Source: Porodaedalea pini (Eukaryota > Basidiomycota > Agaricomycetes > Hymenochaetales > Hymenochaetaceae). Taken from it: 64,000 nucleotides of DNA. Under the pieces are notes generated by a model. It worked only from the letters and a program-made list of their open reading frames with translations, was not told where the DNA came from and made no database searches. Positions 45,688-55,455 of this stretch are shown piece after piece. The DNA is taken from NCBI GenBank assembly GCA_002794775.1, contig NBAY01000014.1, forward strand, positions 124,001 to 188,000, given 5' to 3'. The position numbers were made by a program, and so were the translations under genes. The stretch's first letter is position 1; every line of letters starts with the position of its first letter.

Positions 45688-47176
45688 GTATGAAAACATG
45701 GCGAGAGGAGTTATCTGCACAGATTGATGAGAGGATTGTGCTGAAAGTTGCAGAAGAAGTTGTGCTGAAAGTTGCAGAAGAAGTGGTGCAGCAGCGGGCA
45801 GAATGGGAGCAGCAGCAGATAGAGAACTGTGTGGAAGTTGATCAAAAGCTAGACTATGTTCAGTCTTCAGTGGACATTCAGAAAGAATTGCACAATGCAG
45901 AAGCTGCCGCAATGCAAAATCAGATCCATGTGCTGGAGCGAGCTCTTATATTTAACATAAGCAGGTCCTTATTTTGGCCATTGATAAGCAAACTTACCAG
46001 GATTAATTTTACCATCAGTCAGTGGAGGCGCATAATGCTATACTGTGCTGACACCTCCTCGACTATGGGTGCTGTCATTTCCATGATGGAATGTATTTCT
46101 TCCTCAATGACTACCTATGATACTAGTATAGCTCTCTCCACACTTCCATATTCGATGTGCCAGCTGAAGAGAGCATTGTCTTGCCAAGCTCTCGTGTGTC
46201 AGTTGCATCTGCTAGCAACACCCCAACCTCGGAATACACACAGCTTCCAGTAGAGCAGGGGTCAGAGTCATTGGTGCTGATTAAAAAGAGAGCTGTGAGA
46301 AAGGCAAAGGCAAAGGCAAAAGTTGAGGCTATGGCAATTGCAAAGGAGGCTGCAAACAAATTACTCAGAGAATGTGCAGAACTTATCGGAGCAGAGATAT
46401 CCAAGGACACAATAGAAAAGGAAGGCAGATCATAGGTGAACAAATGGTATCACTCACTCAATGCATACCAACAGCTTGACACATCAGCGTGGACGATATT
46501 CTGGAAAAAAATAGCCAATGGCAATAACATCACCAAGACATGGACTAGTAAACCAACGGGCAAAGAAGTGACAAGACAATATAGGGAATTTGATGCAGAT
46601 GAACTCGACGTCTGGCTTGCCACCCTGCTGGGCTATGTGGCAATGCTGCATGAACAGGCGAGACAACTTCAGGGCAAACAAGACAGATTCGCAGTAGTCA
46701 CCGAGACCATCCGTGACAGCTTTCTCAAGCTCAAAAATGTCTATGCAAATCGTGGCGATACCCCACAACCCATCAAGCTGCAATGTTTGATTGTTAAAGT
46801 CGGTAACGTTCTAGAGGGGAGTGAGGAGGACTGGCTTCGCTACATACAGCATGCTGCGATGCAAATTGAGGGAACTTTGAAGGAGTTGGAAGGAAAAATT
46901 AATGATGCTATGTTTGTTTGCACTATGCTTGCACAACAGCAACAGTTGTATGCAATCTTGGTAGATGACTGGGAGCTTCACAAGGACAGGAATTCATATG
47001 TGCACCTGAGCTCCCCGCCAGACAAAACTTTGAAACATCTTTGGAAACGTGTGGTGGATGAGGCCACAATGAAGTTCCTGAGCCATGGGAAGAACCTACA
47101 AACACTGCTCAGTATGGTGACAACCAATTTCACAAATCTTGAAGTCGACACCACTGTGGCACCTGTGGACCTGTAG

Positions 47177-47287
47177 CCTGCAACTGCCGTGCCTCAGCAG
47201 GCTCAACGGTAAATTATTCCTCTCCTTGGTTTCATGACTTTGCTTTTGTTCTTTATGCAAACATTTGCTTCATCTTATGTAGTCTGC
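47177..47287. other. 3' flank of gene X
   Basis: A short AT-rich stretch with GTAAAT near 47210, which could be a splice donor of a further gene X intron now broken by L2. Confidence 0.3.
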
Positions 47288-47754
47288 TATAGATCCTGAC
47301 TTGGGGATGTCAGGGATCAGCAGTCTTTTTGGGGACGTGATCGTGTGCTCTGGGAAGTTAGGGGTCAACTGCAGTAGGATCAGTCCATGCATCAGTACAC
47401 ATCAGTATGTGACAATTTTGAGGGCTAAGATTGATAACCCCAGTCGGGTCCTTACTTGACTGGTACAGAGATGGAATGCATGGATAATTGACACTGGTAC
47501 GATGCGATTACTGTGAGCTGTGAGGTACGAGTTATGGAACAAGAGACAAGAGATGCCTTTGAGAGACGAGAGGCTAAGATGAAGATGGAATGGCTATGAG
47601 GCTAATGAGAACTAAGATGGATTGCACTCTAGTTACCCTATCTGAGGGAGACTCTGCAGTAGAACTGACTTGTCCTCTACCTACGACAAGGGGTGCATAT
47701 TTATATTAAGTCCAAAGATCTATCTACAGTTAATAATTTCCATATGGGCATAAT

Positions 47755-49179
47755 TGTTAGGACCAGTGCTAGAACAGGTGACTAAACTGTCCTGACATAC
47801 TAGAACTAGTAGATGCCCTTCTTGAAGACTCAAAGATAAGTGCTCTAGAGCTAATTGATTGGAGAGAATGATTGGCTTGTTGAGTGCTTGGTCTTTAACA
47901 GGAGAATAACAATGATAGCAGCAAGCTGTAGGCTCAAGCTGAACTAGTATTGAAGGCATGTCAAGGGCAGAAGAATTTTGCTGAGGAGACAAGGGCGCTC
48001 CTGCTTGCCTTATATAGAGTTTAGGTTCTGCAAACCTTAACTCCCCAGCTAACCTAATTCTAACTAGTTGGAGAATGGCTTCTCCACTTCTCCCGCAATC
48101 TGCAGTCATTCCTAGAACCTTCTGCTCCACTTGCTCCACTATGACATCATTGTGTACTATAAATAGCCACTCACATCATCTGTCCAAAAGTTCCTGCACT
48201 CTGTAGCGGTGGTGTGGAGTGTTACATCATGATGATGTCATTGGTGCTGCAGGTCCCATTTATCCTCTTTCCATGGATGAGTCATCCATTGGTTGATCGG
48301 TAGTTTCTGTGGTGCCTGTCTGGCTTCCTTCCAGTGGAGGGACTGGTAGAGGGTTCTCTTTGTTGCTTCGATCATCAACTAGTCTGGTTGCTGCTGTTAG
48401 GTGTTCTTTGTAGACTCTGGTGTATCCTGCCATCAGGCTGACTTCATGTGGCATGACGTCTATTCCAATTACCACTTTGAGCTGTACCCTGTAGTAGGTG
48501 TTTGTGGCATGATGATCCACTGTTAGATATCCGTCAAAGCCTCTTCGCCATGTGGTGATAAGGTCATCCACTATTTCATCCCTGAGTTCCCAGAGTTCAT
48601 GATGTGCCTCTTGTTCTGTTTGTTAAGTAGTGATTGGCCAGTCGAAGAGTATTGCCCATCGTCCATACTGTCTGTGATGTTCTGTTTGGGTGATCCAGAT
48701 TGTAAGCCCTGTTAGCGCTGCATACATTTGCTCATCTGCAAGCCACCATTTGAGTTTGTGCATGTATGCGGTACTCATCCTTCCCTGCATGACTAGTTCT
48801 TGCTGTCGGTCACTGAGCGGCCTGTGCTGTGAAGCGATCAGTAGGGTGTTCTGTACTGATACTGCCTCTAGCACTCGTAAGAAGATTCGTTCATGTGCTG
48901 CCCATGAATAGTGATATAGCTCCCAACAGAAGTTGCATAGCTCCATTGACTCCAGTATATGTGTCTTGTCACTTTGGTGTGGCCATGCATTTTGGTATGC
49001 TTCTTGCGTGCGCTTCCTGGCTTTATTATACATTGGTATCAGCTCTTCCTGGCCTGTTCCTGGCTGCTGGGTGAATCCCTGGCCTATTCCTGGCTGATGG
49101 GTGAACTCCCAGAACAGGTTATGTGCTGATCCTGTAGATCCCATGTCAATCCTTCCTAAAGTAGCAATTTTATGTAACA
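47755..49179 (-). mobile_element. solo LTR Z (1425 bp) with TAAT target duplication
   Basis: Plus strand TGTTAGGACC...TGTAACA; TAAT at 47751-47754 and 49180-49183; L1 gives the empty site. On the minus strand a CTATATAAGG box lies at about 48009-48017, so U3 is on the right and contains the 294-codon open frame 49144-48260. An opposite-strand TATAAATAG at 48158 is also present. No parent element is in the window. Confidence 0.8.
48260..49144 (-). pseudogene. U3-encoded open frame of LTR Z (294 codons, one TAA)
   Basis: ATG lies 35 bp inside the LTR: MGSTGSAHNLFWEFTHQPGI, then NKARKRTQEAYQNAWPH, SMELCNFCWELYHYSWAAHE, a helical middle, a TAA at 48623-48625 (a Gln codon one C-to-T step away), and a C-terminus with GFDGYLTVDHHATNTYYRVQ, IGIDVMPHEVSLMAGYTRVY and an acidic, Pro/Thr-rich tail. 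The stop at 48260 is about 240 bp upstream of the TATA box. The family is unknown. One nonsense codon in 294 suggests recent coding function. Confidence 0.5.
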
Positions 49180-49608
49180 TAATGTGCATATCAGTTGAAA
49201 CATAGAGAAGTCAAAAGGAAAAGTCATAGGTCATAGAGGTGCACATAGAGAGCATAGAAATCAGAAGGACATAGGAAAAACATAAATCATAAGGAGGAAA
49301 AATGTCTGCATAGCATCTGACCATACCAGTGCTCCACCAGAACTCAGATCGTCCAATCGGTATGTGGCTCCCATTGTCAGACTGCAGTCCAGTATGTGTC
49401 TTGGCTGTATGCTCCATGTGACTGCGTCCTTGATCATCCAGATAAGATCTCTGGTACATTCTGAATTGCTTTTGGAGATCTTGTAATGTGTGGCTGATGC
49501 AATCACAAGGTTCTGATTTGAAACTGGACTGATTGGTACACATCAGAATCAGTTCTTGAACACTTCTGGACTGATCAGCAGTGATGGGATGATTGGCATG
49601 GCTCTACA

Positions 49609-50029
49609 CCACTTGTAACAGTGATTGAAAAGTGAACAAATGACAATTTAGAGCTTATTTATAAATCTATGTATCCCTAGCAGTCCTAGCCAATTCACCT
49701 GAGCATGTTGTCAGAGGATTTCACTTGAGAATTGAGGATAGCTATGCACCAGGGCCAGTGGACATACCCACAGTGTTGGTAGAAGGCTCAACAGTCATTT
49801 GCACTAATCAACATAATCTCTCCGTAAAGCCATACATACACCACAACATCTCCTCCTTCTTCTGGCAGGGCAAGTCATCGAAGTCGAGTTTTGAGTAGCG
49901 AGAAGGCCAATTTGATTGGATTGAAATCTGGAGAATATGCAGGAAGGAATTCAAGCTTCATGCTGCTAGACATGCAATTACAGAATGCATCAGTGCTGGA
50001 GCAATGCACAGGAGGAAAAAGCACTGCAC
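49609..50029 (-). pseudogene. 3' fragment of a Tc1-like transposase gene
   Basis: Minus-strand copy of 34190-34540: it includes CTTCCTGCATATTCTCCAG, the DFNPIKLAFS region and the HCGYVRWPWC end. It is truncated at the right by the G2 LTR and has the same catalytic Lys substitution. Confidence 0.7.
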
Positions 50030-50389
50030 TGTCAGGACTTGAACTTGTCCCTTTCTTTTAATTCTCTTTTACCATGTCCTTTATTTTTAATCACTTCTTT
50101 TCATTATATTTAATCATCTTTTCCAATCATTTCCCACACTCCCTTCACGCGACCTTCATTCGTTCCATTCTGTTTTGTTATGCAATGTTAGGTAATATAG
50201 TCTCATGGTTGTTGCTATATAAGGTCAAAGGAATCACATGAACTCCTTGTTCTGCTTTTCCTCTTACCTCCATGATGACCTAGCCTGAGTATAGCGTGTC
50301 CTGAGTTCCTGCTCAAGTATAGCACGTCCCAGACAACAGTCAGCCGAGGCTTGCCCAGTCTGAGTCGTCTCCCAGACTCCTGCCTAACA
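50030..50389 (+). repeat. G2 5' LTR (360 bp) with internal deletion
   Basis: TGTCAGGACTTG...GCCTAACA. Lacks about 66 bp present in both G1 LTRs (the CCCCCTTGTATTAG segment). TATATAAGG at 50216, GTTCTGCTTTT at 50249-50259, and the complementary AAAAGCAGAAC at 50391-50401 just after the LTR. Confidence 0.9.
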
Positions 50390-51159
50390 TAAAAGCAGAA
50401 CCCCACCCAGGCTCATCTCCAGCGTACATCGTCGCTGTTGACTCACCTTCACTTGGTCTAGAGGAGCGCTCCCCTTGACGGACTTGACGTGTAAAACCCC
50501 CAAACGACAACCCTCAACCCTGCCTGGACGTCTCGGACATTTGTGTATTATGTAAAGCCCCTTAACCGACTTTTCCCGACACTTACCGCATTTGGACACC
50601 AACTCGACCTTGGAGGAGTTGACGCCCTGATCGGGAAGCCCTCTCCCACCCTGGCTCTCCACATTAGCCTTTGGTGGAGATCACATCTGACTTGGACGTG
50701 GGCAACACAGGGCATACAGTTGTCGACATCATTGTCAATTGTTGTCTCCATAGCCAGCTTCTGTATCATCGTCAACCTCGCCGACAAACCATCTCACCAT
50801 TGGCGTAACCCCAGATCGAACACACACCTGATCCCTGTCCCTCCCCCTTGGTCAACATAGATCTCGATGAAGAACAACGTTGTGCTCTCCCACCTCGCTC
50901 CTGGTATAACAAGGAACGTTGTTCCTGGTTCACCATCACCCAAACAGGCATCAAGTATATCATCTGGTGGTGTGCTGAAAAGGGACTGTGGTACTCAACG
51001 CTCAAAGGTGGAAGAAGACTAAAGTGGTCACCTGCATCGGTGGATACTATGACCCCAATCTCGCTGTCACTCTCGATGTCAACTGTCCTTCCACCTATCC
51101 CAGGACCATTCCAAGAAACGCAATGAGATCCCTCGCCACCGACCCCTCCTGAACCCCAA

Positions 51160-52253
51160 ACACTGATGCCCATTGCAACCATGTCATCAACGTTCAGCGA
51201 TCAACAACTTGACAGATTGCAGCAATTGTCACAAACACTTTCACCCATCAGGCCGCCAGAACCCCGATCAGCCAAGGGGCTGCTGCCACACCGAACATTG
51301 ACGTTGCCCGACCACGTGAATTCGCTGGTGGCAACGATTACCTGGACTTCAGACGTGAGGTCCTTCTTTTCGCCTCTGCAAATCTGAGCTGGTATCCCAC
51401 ATCCGAGAGCAAGATATACGTCACTCTCTCCTACCTCAAAGGGGGCAACACGGCAATGTGGGTGCAAAACTATGTGGAAGAGTCGACAACAGCTGGCGTC
51501 GTCACCTTCACTGACAGTTGGGAATGTTTCCAGGAATGACTCAACACTTCGTTTGATGATCTGAACCAAAAGGAGAAGGCGCTGGCGGAGTTCCAAACAA
51601 AAGTCCAGAAGGACCTCACCGCCGACGAGTTCTTCTAAAAGCTCAACACCGTCATCACCGCGGCGGGACTGACGGACCAGAGCATAATCTGTGACCGCCT
51701 GAAGCACACAATGAACATCGAGGTGGTCTGTGGAGTGCTGAGGTTGACACCTGTCCCGACGACATATGATGCATGGAAGAAAAAGGCCATCGAGATTGAC
51801 CGCGGGGAACAACAAATCCGCGCCATACAGCAAGGTTGTGCATTTCTGCCCCCTCCTCACCAGCAACAGCAACAGGTGCCTCCTCCTCACCGTCCATTTG
51901 CCACTCCACATGTCAACAAATGCGACGCAACAGGTGTCACATTTGGAGGCGCTGGGCAGCCAATGGACGTCTCAATGAACAAGGCACAGCGTCGACAAGC
52001 ATGCTGGATCTGTGGCCAGCTCGGGCACTTTAAGGACAAGTGCCTGCAAGGAAAGACAATCGTGCAGCGCATGCTGCAGATGATGGCACCAGGTGAACAT
52101 TGCCTTCTTGTGGACGAGCTAGGCACGATGAAGGAGTCGGCCTTCAAGGAAGTCGTAGACACTCGGAGGACGACTGTGGAGGATTACATGGAGGAGGAAG
52201 GCGATGACAAGGAGGTCGTCAACTCGCAGGATTTTGCGAGTGGTCAGGCATAG
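51160..52253 (+). pseudogene. G2 gag
   Basis: After a leader (50402-51159, no gene seen), translations in shifting frames match G1 gag: QQLDRLQQLSQTL, YVTLSYLKGGNTAMW-like, then TGA after CFQE at the G1 position. The 51711-52253 frame reads MNIEVVCGVLRLTPVP ... CWICGQLGHFKDKC (zinc knuckle) and stops at 52253. Frameshifts upstream of 51700 make it non-functional. Confidence 0.75.
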
Positions 52254-54338
52254 CCATCAGGGTGACTGACCAAGAAGAACAAGGGACTTCAAATCTGGAT
52301 CCGTTAAAATATAGTCAACCGTCTGTACATTACTTAGATGCAAATGACATCGATGACTTACTCGATAACGAAGCCCCCACCGATGCGAAGGAACACGATG
52401 AGAACAAGAAGCTATTCATGAGAGGAACTGGCAGACGCCAGCTGGACCTTCTCCTGACCGTCAATCATGGAGTTGCAGATGAGACAAAGGAGGTGAATGC
52501 GCACGCACTTGTGGATTCAGGGTGCACAGGGTCATGTATTGACATAGGCTTCGTGGAGAGGTACGGGTTGGAGACGAAATGTTACATTTGTCCCCTTGCG
52601 GTACTCAATGCCAACGGCACTCATAATGAAACCAGCTTGATCGAGAGATATGTCAATGTCGAACTGATCGTCAGAAACCACAAGGAAAGGATAGTACTAG
52701 CGGTGACATCGCTCACATCGTCGAACATCTTCCTTGGCTACGACTGGTTGCGTCGACACAACCCAGAAGTCGATTGGAAGTTGGGTTCAATTGAGTTCAC
52801 CCGCTGTCCGACCGAATGCACGCTGAAGGAGAGGGAGGTGGTGGAGATGAGGAGGGTGTGAGAGGTGCGAATGGACAAGGCATCCTGGCCCGCATATCTC
52901 GACAACTACACAGATGTCTTCTCGGAGAAGGGATTCAAGAAACTGCTGGAACACCGCCCATGGGACCATGTCATCAATCTGAAACCTGACTTCAAACCTA
53001 GCAACTGTAAGATCTATCCATTGACACCGACAGAACAAGAGTCGCTGAAGGATTTCCTCGAGGAGAACCTGAAGTCAGGCCACATACGAAAGTCGATTTC
53101 ACCAATGGTGTTGCCTTTCTTTTTCATCAAGAAGGCCAACAAGTCCCTATGCCTGATCCAGGATTACCGTAAGCTCAACGACGGCACAGTTAAGAACAAG
53201 TATCCCCTCCCCCTCATTGATGAGCTTGTCGACAAGGTCAAGAAGGCAAAGTTCATCATGAAACTTGACCTTTGGTGGGGATACTACAACATCCAGATCC
53301 GCGAAGGTGACGAGTGGAAGGCAGCTTTCTGCACGAACATGGGTCTCTTCGAGCTGACGGTCATGTTTTTCGGTCTCTGTAATGCACCTGCAATGTTCTA
53401 GGCTTTCATCAATCACATCTTTAAGGACCTGATTTATGCAAATCTAATCATCGTCTACCTCAACGACATCCTGATCCTTTCAGAAGAGATCGAGGAACAC
53501 ATTGACACGACAAGACGCGTACTCCAAATCCTATGAGAGAACAGCCTGTACCTGAAACCGGAAAAGTGTGAGTTCGACGTCAAGGTAGTAAAATACCTCG
53601 GCCACATCATTGGTGAAGGCGAACTCAAGGCTGACCCGGCAAAGACAGAGGCAATCGCTAGCTGGCCCGTACTGTGAAACCTCAAGGAACTCCAGAAGTT
53701 CCTCGGCATGGGTAACTGGCTCTGACGGTTTATCAAGGACTACAGCAAGGTGGTCCAACCATTGATGTCACTCATGGGAAAATTGGGCTGGAAGTGGGAG
53801 GAAGAGCAGCAGGCAGCGTTCGAAGAGCTGAAGCGCCAGTTGAGCTCACCTCCTGTCCTGGCAATTGCGAACGACGAGGGCCCTTTCCATGTTGAGGTGG
53901 ACTCGTCGAACTACGTGCTTGGAGGCATGTTGTTGCAAAAGCAGGAAGGAAAGTGGAGGGTGATTGCCTACCGGTCAGAAGCGCTCCTACCCACTGAATG
54001 AAACTATGAGATCTACGACAAGGAGATGCTCGCGATCATATCAGCGATGAAGGAGTGGCGACAGTATCTGCTGGGCGCCAAGCACAAGATCAAGGTTTGG
54101 TTGGATCATGCCAACCTGACGTACTTCAGGTCAGTGCAAAAACTCAGCTACCACCAAGCTCGATGGCGAACGGAGCTCAAAGAATTCGACTTTCACCTTG
54201 AGCACAAGCCGGGAAAGACCATGGGCAAGGCTGACCTGCTGTCGTGCAAAACGGGATATGACAAAGGCAAGGGTGATAATGACGATGTCGTTTTCATCAA
54301 GGAAAAGTGGTTGAACCAAGGAGTGGTGAGGACATCGC
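52254..54338 (+). pseudogene. G2 pol: protease, RT, RNase H (integrase lost to R3)
   Basis: Pol is in the -1 frame to gag, as in G1. Protease ALVDSGCTG near 52510. RT DYRKLNDGTVKNKYPLPLID, then VYLNDILILS: the catalytic YLDD has become YLND (CTCGAC to CTCAAC). TGA occurs at LQIL* and at WPVL* before NLKELQ. RNase H is complete where G1 is deleted (KLGWKWEEEQQAAFEELKRQ; HVEVDSSNYVLGGMLLQKQE), with TGA at 53999-54001 before NYEIYDKEML where G1 keeps CGA (43407-43409). It is truncated at 54338. Confidence 0.85.
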
Positions 54339-55425
54339 TGTAACACCAACCGGTTCGTTGGGCACGGAACGAGCGGAATGCACGCGATGTACGTCACAAA
54401 GTCGAAGAGCCTCGACTCGGCAATCAAGCAAAGCGGTACACCCGGGTCGGCGGTGATTACCCGAACACGGAACGCACGCAACGACCGGATCGCACGCATC
54501 AGCTACTCGGACCAACCCCGGTGCACTTATCTGTGCACGTGTCCACTCGACCCTGCCAAAGGTTCGTTAATTTGCCTTTGTCTAACGAACATGCGGCAGC
54601 CCGGCATTGGTCATTCCGGCTCTGTACAAAGGATCCCAAAGCTCACCGACACTACGCCAAGTCAACACGCGCTGTCCCCGCCTTTCAGTAGTTCGGATCG
54701 TGGAGCCGCTCAAAGGAACACTCAGGAGGCTCAGTGGTAGGACAATAGAGGACTCGTCTTATTTTATTTCGCCTTTCATGTTTACGCAGGACACTTGTTT
54801 AGTATTTATAGAGCGCCAAATGTTGTAGATAGAACAGCAATTCCACCCCCGAGTTTCGACGCCTAACTTCGTGTGCTATCTCTCAGGACTGTCTCTAGGT
54901 ACGCCTCAGTGCCTCAGTGACTTGAATCGCTCACCTCGACTTCGTTTTATTCGCGTTGTGCTCGTTCCGTCCGTTCCGTCTTCACCTCATTCCGCTTCGT
55001 TCTCATTACCTCGACTTCGCTCCCTCTCATCTCTTATCTTCTGATTTAGGTCCCGTATCTCGCCCCGCTCTCTGGTACTCCAGACGACGTCTGTTGAGCA
55101 CAGGGACCAGCCGTCCATCCCGAGGACAATCCCGCTCCAAGAAAGTCGTGTTAGTATTAGCGCGTCTCCGTGTCTTCCGACACAGCCACCGACGATCCCC
55201 CACACATCTCGAGCGCTCCGCTGGTGCTACGCTTCGAACACTTCCCTATTAGTACGCTTCGTTGATTCCGTTGCCCCTGACACACCGGAACGCACGCAAC
55301 CCGAATCCTGCGATCCGGAACCCATGGAACTCAACCGGAACGAGGGTATTGACCCATTAGACACATCTCCCTCGAACTCAATCATCTGATTCCTATTCAC
55401 TAACAACCGGAACTCAGAATTATCA
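54339..55425 (+). repeat. R3 5' LTR (about 1.09 kb)
   Basis: Starts TGTAACACC exactly where alignment to G1 stops; flanked by ATCGC. The end is set at TTATCA, two bases before the primer site, by TG...CA logic only. TATTTATAGAGCG near 54807 is the probable core promoter. Clusters of CCGTTCCGTCCGTTCC-type motifs at 54964-54982 and GGAACGCACGCAAC-type motifs near 54468 and 55285. Confidence 0.65.
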
Positions 55426-55427
55426 AG

Positions 55428-55444
55428 TGGAGCCCACCACGAGG
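55428..55444 (+). other. R3 primer-binding site candidate
   Basis: TGGAGCCCACCACGAGG, differing by one base from R1's site. See R1. Confidence 0.55.
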
Positions 55445-55455
55445 GGGTTTCAATC

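Larger units (their letters stand above)
38137..47176 (+). pseudogene. gene X: unknown protein, split by chromovirus G1
   Basis: Exon 1 ends at 38347 (...HDLFESLTSD), intron 38348-38406 (GTAAGT...TTGCAG), then exon 2 TSAEIFIQMMAKIAVAEATS...AGRKQKQG. The G1 insertion at GTATG (38557-38561 / 45688-45692) interrupts it; coding resumes MKTWREELSAQIDERIVLKV with a repeated KVAEEVV and a Glu/Gln coiled coil. More exons follow: VRKAKAKAKVEAMAIAKEAA (Ala/Lys helix, near 46290-46430) and a 247-residue globular block 46436-47176 (VNKWYHSLNAYQQLDTSAWT ... LKHLWKRVVDEATMKFL). No domain is recognised. The start (38137 or 38257) and the middle exons are uncertain. It is divergent from gene Y with about 200-300 bp between them. 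Confidence 0.5.
47288..49608 (-). mobile_element. solo LTR L2 (about 892 bp) split by LTR Z
   Basis: It is the same family as L1: TATAGATCCTGACTTGGGG at the left (first G of TGTAG changed) and GGCTCTACA at the right. It is split at 47754/49184 by Z. No clear target duplication flanks it (TCTGC versus CCACT), so one flank may be rearranged. The minus-strand U3 frame starts with ATG nine bases inside the LTR (MPIIPS) but has two TGAs where L1 reads W and R. Confidence 0.75.
50030..54338 (+). mobile_element. G2: chromovirus of the G1 family, 3' end cut by R3
   Basis: 5' LTR, self-priming site, gag, protease, RT and RNase H align with G1 throughout. At 54338/54339, inside the RNase H-integrase linker (KEKWLNQGVV), the R3 LTR begins. 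The rest of G2 should lie beyond R3, outside the window. G2 supplies the uninterrupted reference for S2 and for the RNase H deletion in G1. Confidence 0.9.
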
